Shown one piece after another: positions 8,559 through 15,963 of a DNA stretch of 19,913 nt. The number at the start of each line of letters is the position of its first letter. Positions within the stretch are counted from its first letter, which is position 1. The stretch is taken from positions 1 through 19,913 of the forward strand of contig DMTJ01000482.1 of the NCBI GenBank assembly GCA_003477185.1, read 5' to 3'. The notes beneath the pieces were generated by a model. That model was not told the DNA's origin and searched no databases. It saw only the letters and a list, made by a program, of their open reading frames with translations. The position numbers and the translations under genes are program-made. This DNA is from Lentisphaeria bacterium. GTDB lineage: Bacteria; Verrucomicrobiota; Lentisphaeria; JABSQK01; UBA12247.

Positions 8559-9845
8559 ATGTCTGATCGCGTTTCATTCTTCACCTTTGGCTGCCGTCTC
8601 AATCAGGCAGAAACCGCCACGCTCGGCGCCTCATTTCGCCAAGAAGGCTTCTCCGTTGTCCCCTACGGAGAGCCGTGCGATATCGTCGTCGTCAACACCT
8701 GTACCATTACCGAAAACGGTGACGCGGACACCCGCAAACTCGTGAACCGAGTCGCCCGCAAACAGCCGCAGGCCAATATCGCCCTGATTGGTTGCCAAGC
8801 CCAGATGCAAGCCAAAGCTCTGGCCGGGTTCAAGTCCGTCGCCTGGGTCGTAGGCAATGCTAGAAAGATGGAACTTCCCACCATCATTCGCAAGCAACCC
8901 GCCTCCGACGAAGTCGTTGTTCTGCGTGAGCCCCCATCTCGCAAGCCATTCACCCAGCCCGTCATCGGGCGGGAAGATCACCGCACCCGGGCCAACCTGA
9001 AGGTCCAGGATGGCTGCGATTTCTTTTGCAGCTTCTGTGTCGTCCCATTTGCCCGCGGACGTGCCCGGGGCCGAGAGTTCGATGATATTCTCCACGAAGG
9101 AAAAGCACTGGTTGACGCAGGATTCCGCGAGATCGTCATCACCGGCGTAAATGTCGGCACCTACCAACTCGAGACGTACGGCTTCGCCGACGTGGTCGAT
9201 GCGCTCTCCGCAATTCCCGGTTTGGACCGGCTGCGAATCTCATCGATTGAGCCTACCACCATTGCTCCGGATATCCTTCACCTGATTCAGACACGGCCCA
9301 ACATCTGCCGCTACCTGCATGTGCCCATCCAGAGCGGAAATGACACCGTCCTCACTCGCATGGCACGCAAGTACACCACAGCGGACTTTCTAGACTTTAT
9401 GTCCCAAGCGCACCGGGAAATTCCCGACCTCTGTTTCGGGACCGATGTCATCGTCGGTTTTCCTGGCGAGAGCGAACAGGAGTTCGACGAGACTGCCGAC
9501 CTTATTCGCGACAACGAGTTCGCCTATCTGCACGTATTCAGCTACTCCAACCGACAGCACGCGAAAAGTGCGGAGTTCGCAGAACAGGTCCCCACAGGCG
9601 AGATTAAACGCCGCAGCAAGATCCTGCGCGACCTCAGCGATCGCAAGCGCTCCATTTACATGCATCGCTACCTTGGCCAAGAAGCCGAAGTGCTCTTTGA
9701 GCAACAAAAAGACGGACGCTGGTCGGGCCTCACCGACACATTTATTCGTGTCTATGCGGAGTCCGCACACGACCTCGAGAACAAGCTCGTTCCCGTTCGC
9801 CTCGACACCGTCGAGCCCCGCGCGCTATTCGCGACCGTTCTTTGA
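8559..9845 (+). CDS. mtaB: tRNA (t6A37)-C2-methylthiotransferase MtaB
   Basis: This 428-residue radical-SAM enzyme converts t6A to ms2t6A at position 37 of ANN-decoding tRNAs, improving decoding fidelity. The N-terminal methylthiotransferase domain carries its three cluster cysteines (C12 in FGCRLNQAE, C48 in NTCTIT, C79 in IGCQAQ). The radical-SAM motif CDFFCSFC supplies C153, C157 and C160, followed by the family's VPFARGRARGR stretch. GVNVGTY, SSIEP, HVPIQSGND and DVIVGFPGES come next, and a TRAM-like domain closes the protein. MtaB rather than MiaB is favoured by the start (FGCRLNQAE rather than GCQMN). The ATG lies 41 bases after the RodZ-like gene, suggesting one transcript with ftsK. 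The gene is intact and of normal length. Confidence 0.93.
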   Translation: MSDRVSFFTFGCRLNQAETATLGASFRQEGFSVVPYGEPCDIVVVNTCTITENGDADTRKLVNRVARKQPQANIALIGCQAQMQAKALAGFKSVAWVVGNARKMELPTIIRKQPASDEVVVLREPPSRKPFTQPVIGREDHRTRANLKVQDGCDFFCSFCVVPFARGRARGREFDDILHEGKALVDAGFREIVITGVNVGTYQLETYGFADVVDALSAIPGLDRLRISSIEPTTIAPDILHLIQTRPNICRYLHVPIQSGNDTVLTRMARKYTTADFLDFMSQAHREIPDLCFGTDVIVGFPGESEQEFDETADLIRDNEFAYLHVFSYSNRQHAKSAEFAEQVPTGEIKRRSKILRDLSDRKRSIYMHRYLGQEAEVLFEQQKDGRWSGLTDTFIRVYAESAHDLENKLVPVRLDTVEPRALFATVL

Positions 9846-10269
9846 ACAGAGCCCAAACGGATCCGTAAAGAGATACTTGGGGCTATCGAAACAACTCGCT
9901 ACTAGGTTGGATGACGAGGGCCTATGCACATACGTTCCATTCATTCCGCACGCCTAGATCGAGTCAGGAGCACCCTCGTTGAGCCGCATCTGGTACACAC
10001 CACACCCGCTTCGAATCGGTCTACAGAATCAGTGACGAGCAAGCTTGGAGCCGACTTGGAGGTGTATGAGTTGCCCCGGAGACTCGTCTGCGGTCTCCTC
10101 GTGCGCTTTCACCAACGCGGCCCAAAGCCCCCCAAGCACTGCCTCAACCTGCGCATCACTCAGCGGCCGCAAAGAGAGTTCACTGGTAGTGTGCGCTGGC
10201 AAACGTAGCCACATGCCTTGCCGAAGTGGAAGTGCCAGCCACGACTGAGCAGTCTGCAAAGAGCATCAG
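9846..10269. other. Convergent gap between mtaB and the anti-sigma gene
   Basis: The two flanking genes converge here. Apart from the weak 76-residue minus-strand ORF listed separately, I see no protein similarity in any frame. There is no clear T-tailed hairpin to terminate either operon, only a short palindrome ACGGATCCGT at 9857-9866. It may hold eroded sequence. Confidence 0.4.
10029..10259 (-). CDS. Possible small protein of unknown function (76 aa)
   Basis: I do not recognise this ORF. It starts with TTG 10 bases after the anti-sigma stop, on the same strand, and encodes 76 residues with no membrane segment, signal peptide or metal motif. The middle (LSDAQVEAVLGGLWAALVKAHEE) could form an amphipathic helix. 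There is no good ribosome-binding site. It might be a third gene of the sigma operon, a remnant of a longer gene, or chance. Its position and the lack of an overlapping alternative are the only support. Confidence 0.22.
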   Translation of the reverse strand: MQTAQSWLALPLRQGMWLRLPAHTTSELSLRPLSDAQVEAVLGGLWAALVKAHEETADESPGQLIHLQVGSKLARH

Positions 10270-10527
10270 TCAGTCTGAGTCTTGCAGCCGCTTCTTTATC
10301 CGCTCTTTCGCGCCCTCGGGAAGGCAATCTGGCTGTTGGCAGCAGCCTTCTTTTTCCCGCTCCGCCAGAATCCGCGCGCAGTCCTGCATAACCATCACGC
10401 CCTTGTGATAGCGCGAACAGATGCAGCAGAGCGAAACATGAAGCTTCAGGCCTAGGCGCTGCCACCTCGGCAAGTCCTCGTAGTTCGTTTCAGCCAGAGC
10501 CTCTGCAACTCGTTTACAGGTCCACAT
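10270..10527 (-). CDS. Zinc-finger (zf-HC2) anti-sigma factor-like protein
   Basis: This 85-residue protein matches the small soluble zinc-finger anti-sigma proteins encoded after ECF-type sigma genes. The zinc site HxxxCxxC is present (H30, C34, C37), with an upstream Cys in MWTCK (C4). In the family the Zn-bound helices wrap the sigma factor and keep it from RNA polymerase, in some cases releasing it on oxidation. There is no membrane helix, so it should act in the cytoplasm. The C-terminal third holds a CC pair and charged helix (CCQQPDCLPEGAKERIKKR). The ATG at 10527 lies 36 bases after the sigma stop, although such pairs usually overlap or nearly touch. Its likely partner gene has lost region 2, so this protein may be an orphan. 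Family call good, function inferred. Confidence 0.7.
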   Translation of the reverse strand: MWTCKRVAEALAETNYEDLPRWQRLGLKLHVSLCCICSRYHKGVMVMQDCARILAEREKEGCCQQPDCLPEGAKERIKKRLQDSD

Positions 10528-10563
10528 TTAGCGTCTCAGGTCTCCTAAGTTGCGTCTGATGCA

Positions 10564-10983
10564 TTAATCGAATTTTCTGCGAGATCGATGCGATGTCGAC
10601 CGACGATTCTTCGAGGATAACCCAAAAACCTTACACGTTTCTTGCGAAGAAACTCCTTCAAGCTCCGTCAGCACAAGGGCCTGGCGCAGCTGCTCTGGAA
10701 ATTTCGTGGTGCATTTCTCCAGAATTTTCCAGAATTCGACGTCTTCAAACGACTGCCGTGGATCGAACTTCCAAGGCAGCGGTGTCCAGGTCGGAATCCC
10801 AGAGCGTTTCACGAGAAAGGTATCAGGTTTTTCGTACCCTCCCGTTTCTTCGGGCGGGGTCTCCCGAGCACTCTTCCGAAAATAGTCGCTGATCTTGTTG
10901 CGGACGCGATGTAGTGCGTAACGACACAGGTAGTCGCTATGCTCATCGCCCCATCGTTCGGGGTCAGAACTCTGCTGTTCCAT
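10564..10983 (-). pseudogene. ECF-type RNA polymerase sigma factor gene with region 2 deleted
   Basis: The 139-residue product begins like a sigma-70 family member (QQSSDPERWGDEHSDYLCRYALHRVRN), then jumps straight to KISDYFRKSARETP, a segment normally found after region 2. About 35-40 residues covering most of region 2, the core-polymerase and -10 binding surface, are missing at about 10897, in frame. Region 4 follows (FWKILEKCTTKFPEQLRQALVLTELEGVSSQETCKVFGLSS). The expected hydrophobic recognition helix is polar here (KNRRSTSHRSRRKFD), a further sign of decay. The usual length is near 180-200 residues. It lies 16 bases after the DUF523 gene and is followed by its usual zinc-finger anti-sigma partner. 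Without region 2 it should not direct transcription. Acting as a decoy for the anti-sigma protein is conceivable but speculative. Confidence 0.75.
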
Positions 10984-10999
10984 ATAGTTTGGGCGCGAA

Positions 11000-11959
11000 T
11001 CACAATCGATTGAGCAGCATTAACTCGTGCGGATGAGGGAAAAGATAGATCTGATCCTTAAGGTAGCTGACGTCAAACTTTCGGACGTAGTGGCGAATCA
11101 GGGTGATCGGCAGGATCAGAGGCAACAGACCGAGCCGATAATCTTCGAGTACCTGTGTCAGTTCTGCCGTCTCTCGCGCATTCAAGTTCTTGGTGAAATA
11201 GCCGATCATGTGCTGCAGCGCATTGGCGTGGTTGCGAGTGGTAGGTGTTCGTTTCATGATACGGGTGAATGCGACCAGATAGGCAGACGCCAACGCATCG
11301 TCGTTGGGAAAAGCATCTGGACGTGCCAGGAGGCCTCCTGCGGCACGAAGACCAGTTTGGTTGTGGGCCATAAGCTGGTACTTATGGATCGCATGAAAGG
11401 TCGTTAGCGCAGCTCGTGTGATGCCGCCTGCCACCAATTCCCGCCAGCGCCGGTAGGCGAATAGCCGAGAGACGAAATTCTCTCGCAGCATCGGGTCGTT
11501 GAGTCTGCCCTCTTCTTCGATAGGAAGGTGCGGCAGCTGTTTCATCAGAACTGCTGCGAAGTGACCGACGCCCTTGGGAGCAAAGGAGCCCGAACTCCCA
11601 TCAGGTGGGAAGATCTTGACGCGTTGCATGCCGCAACTGGGCGAGCGGCTCTTGAGTACGTAGCCGTGAAGATTCAGCGTTGCGAGTCGCTCGACGCGCT
11701 GCTCGGCATAGACAGCCATTTGTGCACTGTAGTCGTCTCCAGTTTTGGGCATGATCAGACGCGTCCCATCCTCTGCGTTCTCAAGTCGTAAAGTGGGGCG
11801 TGGTACCCCAAGTCCCATTTCCAACTCGGGGCAAACTGACACCCACTCGGCATACGTCTCGAAGTCACCAGTGAGGAAGCGATCACGCTTGTGTCCCCCG
11901 TCAAAGCGGACTTTCTGTCCGAGCAGGCATGCTGAAATACCGATGCGAAGTTTGGCCAC
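11000..11959 (-). CDS. DUF523 and DUF1722 domain protein (YbgA-type)
   Basis: The 319-residue protein joins two known uncharacterised domains. The N-terminal half is DUF523 (GISACLLGQKVRFDGGHK, VCPELEMGLGVPR, LKSRSPSCGM), with conserved cysteines suggesting a metal or thiol site. The C-terminal half is DUF1722 (FHAIHKYQLMAHN, NALQHMIGYF, and RHYVRKFDVSYLKDQIYLFPHP). In other bacteria, such as E. coli ybgA, this family is commonly encoded beside photolyase genes, so a link to light or UV damage is suspected but the reaction is unknown. The start is GTG at 11959, with GGAAG about 8 bases upstream on the minus strand. It heads a minus-strand group with the sigma and anti-sigma genes and is divergent from the SDR-uvsE operon. 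The gene looks intact. Confidence 0.88.
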   Translation of the reverse strand: MAKLRIGISACLLGQKVRFDGGHKRDRFLTGDFETYAEWVSVCPELEMGLGVPRPTLRLENAEDGTRLIMPKTGDDYSAQMAVYAEQRVERLATLNLHGYVLKSRSPSCGMQRVKIFPPDGSSGSFAPKGVGHFAAVLMKQLPHLPIEEEGRLNDPMLRENFVSRLFAYRRWRELVAGGITRAALTTFHAIHKYQLMAHNQTGLRAAGGLLARPDAFPNDDALASAYLVAFTRIMKRTPTTRNHANALQHMIGYFTKNLNARETAELTQVLEDYRLGLLPLILPITLIRHYVRKFDVSYLKDQIYLFPHPHELMLLNRL

Positions 11960-11978
11960 GATTTACGCTTCCGATGAG

Positions 11979-12001
11979 CTTCCGGCCTCTTGGCCCGGAA
12001 G
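11979..12001. promoter_or_regulatory. Hairpin / dyad in the divergent DUF523-SDR control region
   Basis: CTTCCGGCC (11979-11987) and GGCCCGGAAG (11992-12001) form a 9-bp stem with one bulged C around a TCTT loop. It lies 20 bases upstream of the DUF523 start and about 90 bases before the likely SDR start. It could be an operator shared by both genes or a leader structure. No T tail is present, so a terminator is unlikely. I see no clear -35/-10 pairs around it. Confidence 0.35.
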
Positions 12002-12093
12002 GTGGTTGTAAGGATACAGGCTCTTGTCCGACCAGTGTCAATAAATGCTTGCTGGAGAGTCTTATTCTGAACGTTATTGCCAAGTCCCCCTCT

Positions 12094-13533
12094 GTGCCAA
12101 TCCTTCTGACAGGCGGCACCGGCTACATCGGCGGGCGGCTACTCGCCAACTTGCTGTCTGCTGGCCACCGTGTGCGCTGTCTCTGTCGTGACCCATCTGT
12201 TCTACGCCAAGGGGAGGACACCAACTGCGAAGTGATCGCGGGAGATGTCCTGGCCCCCGACACATTATCGGCTGCCCTAGCGAACGTTGAGACGGCCTAT
12301 TATCTCATACATTCCATGGGGGATCGCGGTAAGTTCGAGGAGCTAGAGGCTCGAGCCGCTAGCAACTTTGCTCATGCAGCGCGGGCCGCTGGCGTCAAGC
12401 GAATCATCTACCTCGGTGGCTTGTGCAGAGACGAGGACAGCCTCTCGGCTCACATGCGGAGCCGTGCCGCCGTAGGTGCACTGCTGCGTGAATCTAACGC
12501 AATTGTCGTCGAGTTGCGCGCCTCCATCGTGATTGGCTCCGGGAGTCTGTCCTACCAGTTGATTGCCAGCCTCGTTCGTCGGTTGCCTGTCATGATCACG
12601 CCACGTTGGGTGCGAGTCGCCGCCCAGCCGATTGCGATCGAAGATTTGGTCGAGATTCTCCAACGCTGTGCCCACCGGGCGTTCGACGATTCCGAGATCA
12701 TTGAGATCGGTGGTCCAGACGTCGTACGCTACGAAGATCTACTCCAAACGTACTCGCGCTTGACCGGCCGCAAGCGGTTGCTCATCCCCGTCCCGCTGCT
12801 CACGCCCTGGCTATCGAGTCTGTGGCTGGGGCTTGTCACGCCGTTGTACGCCCGAGTCGGGCGGAAGCTGATCGACAGTATGCGCCATCCCTCAGTGGCA
12901 ACGGCGAATCGGGCGCCCGAGTTGCTTGGGCGTCCCCTCATGACACTCGAGCAAGCCGTGCTACGGGCGCTGGATAACGAGGGGCACCTCGCGCCGCAGA
13001 CCCGCTGGCTGGACTCGCATACAGCTGGGGGAACTTCCTTACCCGAGTCCGACGAGAAGTGGCGCATACCTCTGAGCGACGATCGCTCCATCGAACTCGA
13101 TATCAGGCCAGAAGATGCTTTCGCGCCAATTCAGCGGATCGGCGGTGAGACCGGCTGGTACTACGGCAACTGGCTCTGGACGCTGCGCGGCTGGATGGAC
13201 CTACTTGTCGGCGGCGTCGGAATGCGCCGCGGCAGAGCTCATCCTGACATGTTGGCCGTAGGAGACGTCCTCGACTTCTGGCGAGTCGAAAGCTACAGCC
13301 CCAACAGCTACCTACGGCTGAGAGCCGAAATGAAAGTACCGGGAATAGCCTGGCTGGAATTCCACGTAACCGAAACGGAGAGCGGGAGCCGAATCCGGCA
13401 GAAGGCCACTTTTCACGCCGATCCACTCGCCGGTCGCTTGTATTGGTATGCGGTAGCGCCGCTGCACCAGTTCGTTTTTGGCGGCATGCTTCGCAATGTT
13501 GCCCGTGCAGGCCAGAGGCAGGCAGACGTATAG
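12094..13533 (+). CDS. SDR-family NAD(P)-binding oxidoreductase with C-terminal DUF2867
   Basis: The protein (about 479 residues from the GTG at 12094) starts with a Rossmann NAD(P) site TGGTGYIGG at residues 6-14 and continues like atypical short-chain dehydrogenases/NmrA-type proteins (CLCRDPSVL, YYLIHSMGD, AGVKRIIYLGGL). The last 150 residues are DUF2867 (GWYYGNWLWTLRGWMDLLVGG, GDVLDFWRVE, HPDMLAVG). The substrate is unknown. The frame is open further upstream (ATG at 11974, or 11929), but those starts would overlap the divergent control region. GTG 12094 gives the usual short lead-in to the Rossmann motif, although it lacks a clear ribosome-binding site; TTG at 12049 is another choice. 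It is the first gene of a tight operon: uvsE begins 1 base after its stop. Such SDR-DUF2867 genes also occur near photolyase and DUF523 genes in other bacteria. Confidence 0.85.
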   Translation: MPILLTGGTGYIGGRLLANLLSAGHRVRCLCRDPSVLRQGEDTNCEVIAGDVLAPDTLSAALANVETAYYLIHSMGDRGKFEELEARAASNFAHAARAAGVKRIIYLGGLCRDEDSLSAHMRSRAAVGALLRESNAIVVELRASIVIGSGSLSYQLIASLVRRLPVMITPRWVRVAAQPIAIEDLVEILQRCAHRAFDDSEIIEIGGPDVVRYEDLLQTYSRLTGRKRLLIPVPLLTPWLSSLWLGLVTPLYARVGRKLIDSMRHPSVATANRAPELLGRPLMTLEQAVLRALDNEGHLAPQTRWLDSHTAGGTSLPESDEKWRIPLSDDRSIELDIRPEDAFAPIQRIGGETGWYYGNWLWTLRGWMDLLVGGVGMRRGRAHPDMLAVGDVLDFWRVESYSPNSYLRLRAEMKVPGIAWLEFHVTETESGSRIRQKATFHADPLAGRLYWYAVAPLHQFVFGGMLRNVARAGQRQADV

Positions 13534-13534
13534 C

Positions 13535-14461
13535 ATGAACCAGAAACACTCTCCTGTCCGTCTCGGGCTCTGTTGCGTCTTCGAGGACCAACCCATTCAA
13601 TTTCGCACAACGACAGCAGCCTATCTGAGCCGACTGGGCGCTCGCGATGGCCGCGCCCATCGCGACAGGCTAGTCGAAGAAAATTTCACCACGCTGGCGC
13701 GCGCAATCACCTGCTGTCACGAGCTGGGAATCGGTGCATTTCGGGTCAACAGTCAGATTATTCCGCTGGCAACCCATCGCGATTGGCCGTTTGAACTGAA
13801 CGTCCTGCGTGAGGGTGAACTGGGCGGGTTGCTCGAAACGTGTCGACGTCTTGCACAGGAGTACGACATCCGGCTCTCAATGCACCCGGACCAGTTTGTC
13901 GTGCTATCTGCGCATCGGGAGTCAGTCGTCAACGCATCTCTCGCGGAATTGGAGTATCAGGCTGCGGTCTGCGAAGGAATCGGCGCGGACGTGCTCAATA
14001 TCCACGGGGGCGGCGCATACGGAGACAAACTCGCAGCGCTGGCTCGGTTTGCAGACAATGTTGATCGCCTTTCCGATGCCGCGCGATCCCGTCTTACGGT
14101 CGAGAACGATGATCGGACCTATACACCGGGCGACCTGCTGCCGTTGTCTCGGTTGACCGGAATTCCGCTTGTGTACGACGTTCATCATCATCGCTGCAAC
14201 CCAGATGCGCTCAGTCTGGCGGCCGCTACCGAAGCCGCGCTGGACACCTGGAACCGAGAGCCTTTGCTGCATATTTCCAGTCCAGCTGATGGCTGGGATG
14301 GACCCAAGCCCAACCGCCATCACAGGTACATTGATCCGACAGACTTCCCCGACGCGTGGCGTGCTCTTTCAAGTCCCGTGACAGTAGACGTCGAAGCCAG
14401 AGCGAAAGAGCTCGCCGTATTAAAGCTGCAACATCACCTGACCTCGCAAGGTACGAATTAA
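13535..14461 (+). CDS. uvsE: UV-damage endonuclease UvsE/UVDE
   Basis: The 308-residue protein is a TIM-barrel UV DNA damage endonuclease that nicks 5' of cyclobutane dimers and (6-4) photoproducts without needing light. Family metal-site motifs are all visible: FRVNSQIIP (69-77), MHPDQF with H117, LNIHGGG with H157, LTVENDD with E190, VYDVHHHRCNP (H217-219), LLHISS with H246, HHRYID (262-267) and VDVEARAKE with E287. The length is normal. The ATG at 13535 lies 1 base after the SDR stop (TAG-C-ATG); a farther in-frame ATG at 13478 would overlap that gene by 56 bases and add a non-family tail. No strong ribosome-binding site is seen, so translational coupling is likely. It stands between the SDR gene and the FAD oxidoreductase gene, in the place a photolyase gene often takes in similar neighbourhoods. 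Confidence 0.93.
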   Translation: MNQKHSPVRLGLCCVFEDQPIQFRTTTAAYLSRLGARDGRAHRDRLVEENFTTLARAITCCHELGIGAFRVNSQIIPLATHRDWPFELNVLREGELGGLLETCRRLAQEYDIRLSMHPDQFVVLSAHRESVVNASLAELEYQAAVCEGIGADVLNIHGGGAYGDKLAALARFADNVDRLSDAARSRLTVENDDRTYTPGDLLPLSRLTGIPLVYDVHHHRCNPDALSLAAATEAALDTWNREPLLHISSPADGWDGPKPNRHHRYIDPTDFPDAWRALSSPVTVDVEARAKELAVLKLQHHLTSQGTN

Positions 14462-14462
14462 A

Positions 14463-15461
14463 ATGCGAGTCACCCATTCGGAAGTTTTGATTATAGGTGC
14501 CGGAATCGCCGGTTTGGCTGCGGCTCGCAGAGTCCACGAAGCCGATCTGACGTGCCGCCTCCTAGAGAAAAGCCGCGGGCTTGGGGGACGCTGTGCGACG
14601 CGGCGCTTTCATAATGCCAGCTTTGACCATGGGGCTCAGTTTTTCACTGTTCGCAATCCGCCACTAAAAGCGCTCGCCGAGTCATGGTTGGAGCAGGATT
14701 CGATTCGCGAATGGTGTCGTGGCTTTCCCTGCGCAGCCACCGGTGCTGGGGCCGGAGTCGATGGCTACCCGCGCTATTGCAGCAGTCCAGGAATGAATCG
14801 GCTGCCAAAGGTTTTGGGCAGTGGCCTTACGATCGAGAAGCAGGTCCTAGTGACCAGCATCGAACGTGCTGCCGATGGCTGGCATGTTGCGAGCAGCGAC
14901 GAACGTCATTGGCACTCACATGCTCTCATCGTGACGGCTCCGTTACCGCAAACCTTGGCCTTACTGGAGCCTGATGTAAGCCGTCAGGTTTTGACTTGCT
15001 TTCCTGCGCTGCAAGAGGTTGACTACGATCCGTGCTTTACGGTGATGTTGGCACTCTCAGGTGAATCAGGCGTCCCCCCCCCTGGTGCGATTCGAGAGCC
15101 CAATTCTGCGATCGATTGGATTGCGGATAACAGCATGAAGCACGAGACCGGTGGCCCCGCAGCGCTGACTGTCCATACCAGTGCAGCATTCACACGCCGT
15201 CATTTCGATGCGCCTCAAGAAGACGTAGCGGCCGCGGTCATCGAAGAAGTGCAGCCCTATCTCATGGCTGATGTTGCAGCCTGGCAAGTGCATCGCTGGC
15301 GGTATGCCAAGCCACGGGAACCATTGTCGGTTGGAGCCCTGGCGCTTCCTGGCACACATCCTCTCGTGCTAAGCGGTGACTATCTCAACACCCCTGCGCG
15401 TCTCGAAGGCGCGTTTGACTCAGGCATTTCCGCTGCGACCTACATACTTGCTCAGAGCTGA
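14463..15461 (+). CDS. Renalase-like FAD/NAD(P)-dependent oxidoreductase
   Basis: The 332-residue protein begins with an FAD-binding Rossmann fold: IIGAGIAGLAAAR (GAGIAG at residues 12-17) and an LLEKSRGLGGRCATRR stretch that holds the ribose-binding Glu and the GG doublet. DHGAQFFTVR follows, as in the amine-oxidase/renalase group. The C-terminal LVLSGDYLNTPARLEGAFDSGISAA is the usual FAD-closing helix, with Gly-Ala-x-x-Ser-Gly replaced by a close variant. Bacterial members oxidise dihydro-nicotinamide isomers or remain uncharacterised, so the substrate is not assigned. The ATG lies 1 base after the uvsE stop (TAA-A-ATG), and the stop overlaps the next start by one base (TGATG). This places it firmly in the same operon. 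A role in redox homeostasis or repair of photo-oxidised cofactors would fit the neighbours, but that is inference. Confidence 0.85.
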   Translation: MRVTHSEVLIIGAGIAGLAAARRVHEADLTCRLLEKSRGLGGRCATRRFHNASFDHGAQFFTVRNPPLKALAESWLEQDSIREWCRGFPCAATGAGAGVDGYPRYCSSPGMNRLPKVLGSGLTIEKQVLVTSIERAADGWHVASSDERHWHSHALIVTAPLPQTLALLEPDVSRQVLTCFPALQEVDYDPCFTVMLALSGESGVPPPGAIREPNSAIDWIADNSMKHETGGPAALTVHTSAAFTRRHFDAPQEDVAAAVIEEVQPYLMADVAAWQVHRWRYAKPREPLSVGALALPGTHPLVLSGDYLNTPARLEGAFDSGISAATYILAQS

Positions 15462-15940
15462 TGATCTCTTGGATCCTCACCCTGAATGTGGCCAGCACGC
15501 TTGTGATGGCTGGCCTGATTTGGCTCGTGCAGCTCGTCCACTATCCGGCTTTTGGCTTCGTTTCCGAAGCTGCGTTTCCTCAATTCGCCGTTTTCCATCA
15601 ACAACGAATAAGCCTTATCGTTGTGCCGGTAATGCTCCTGGAATTAGTCACCACGCTGCTGATGATCTACAAGCCCCATCCCGCCTTCCCGCTCCGCATG
15701 GCATTGGCCTCTGCGGTGTGCCTCGCAGTCGTATGGTTCTCAACCATTCTGCTACAGATGCCAGTACACCAGCAATTCATCGCGGGGAAGAATTCTGCTC
15801 TCATCGCAGAACTGACTTTAGGCAATTGGTGGCGGACGGGGGCCTGGAGTATCCGGGTGGTTCTTCTTGGCATAGTCCTGCAGCGCTGCGCTGCGAACTA
15901 CGCAGCCCCGGCACAAAATAGCTCGAGTACGAGACAGTAG
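15461..15940 (+). CDS. Four-helix integral membrane protein of unknown function
   Basis: The product has 159 residues, most of it in about four membrane helices: WILTLNVASTLVMAGLIWLVQ, LIVVPVMLLELVTTLLMIY, MALASAVCLAVVWFSTILLQM and a final one near WSIRVVLLGIVLQR. Between helices 1 and 2 lies LVHYPAFGFVSEAAFPQFAVFHQQR, with His and Tyr/Phe residues typical of a recurring small membrane family whose function I cannot name. The helix-3 exit MPVHQQF also carries a conserved-looking His. The ATG at 15461 overlaps the FAD-oxidoreductase stop (TGATG), so the two are translationally coupled, and it is the last gene of the SDR-uvsE operon. The charged, Ser-rich tail (APAQNSSSTRQ) is probably cytoplasmic. 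Confidence 0.75.
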   Translation: MISWILTLNVASTLVMAGLIWLVQLVHYPAFGFVSEAAFPQFAVFHQQRISLIVVPVMLLELVTTLLMIYKPHPAFPLRMALASAVCLAVVWFSTILLQMPVHQQFIAGKNSALIAELTLGNWWRTGAWSIRVVLLGIVLQRCAANYAAPAQNSSSTRQ

Positions 15941-15963
15941 ACTGACCAAACGATAAACGCATC

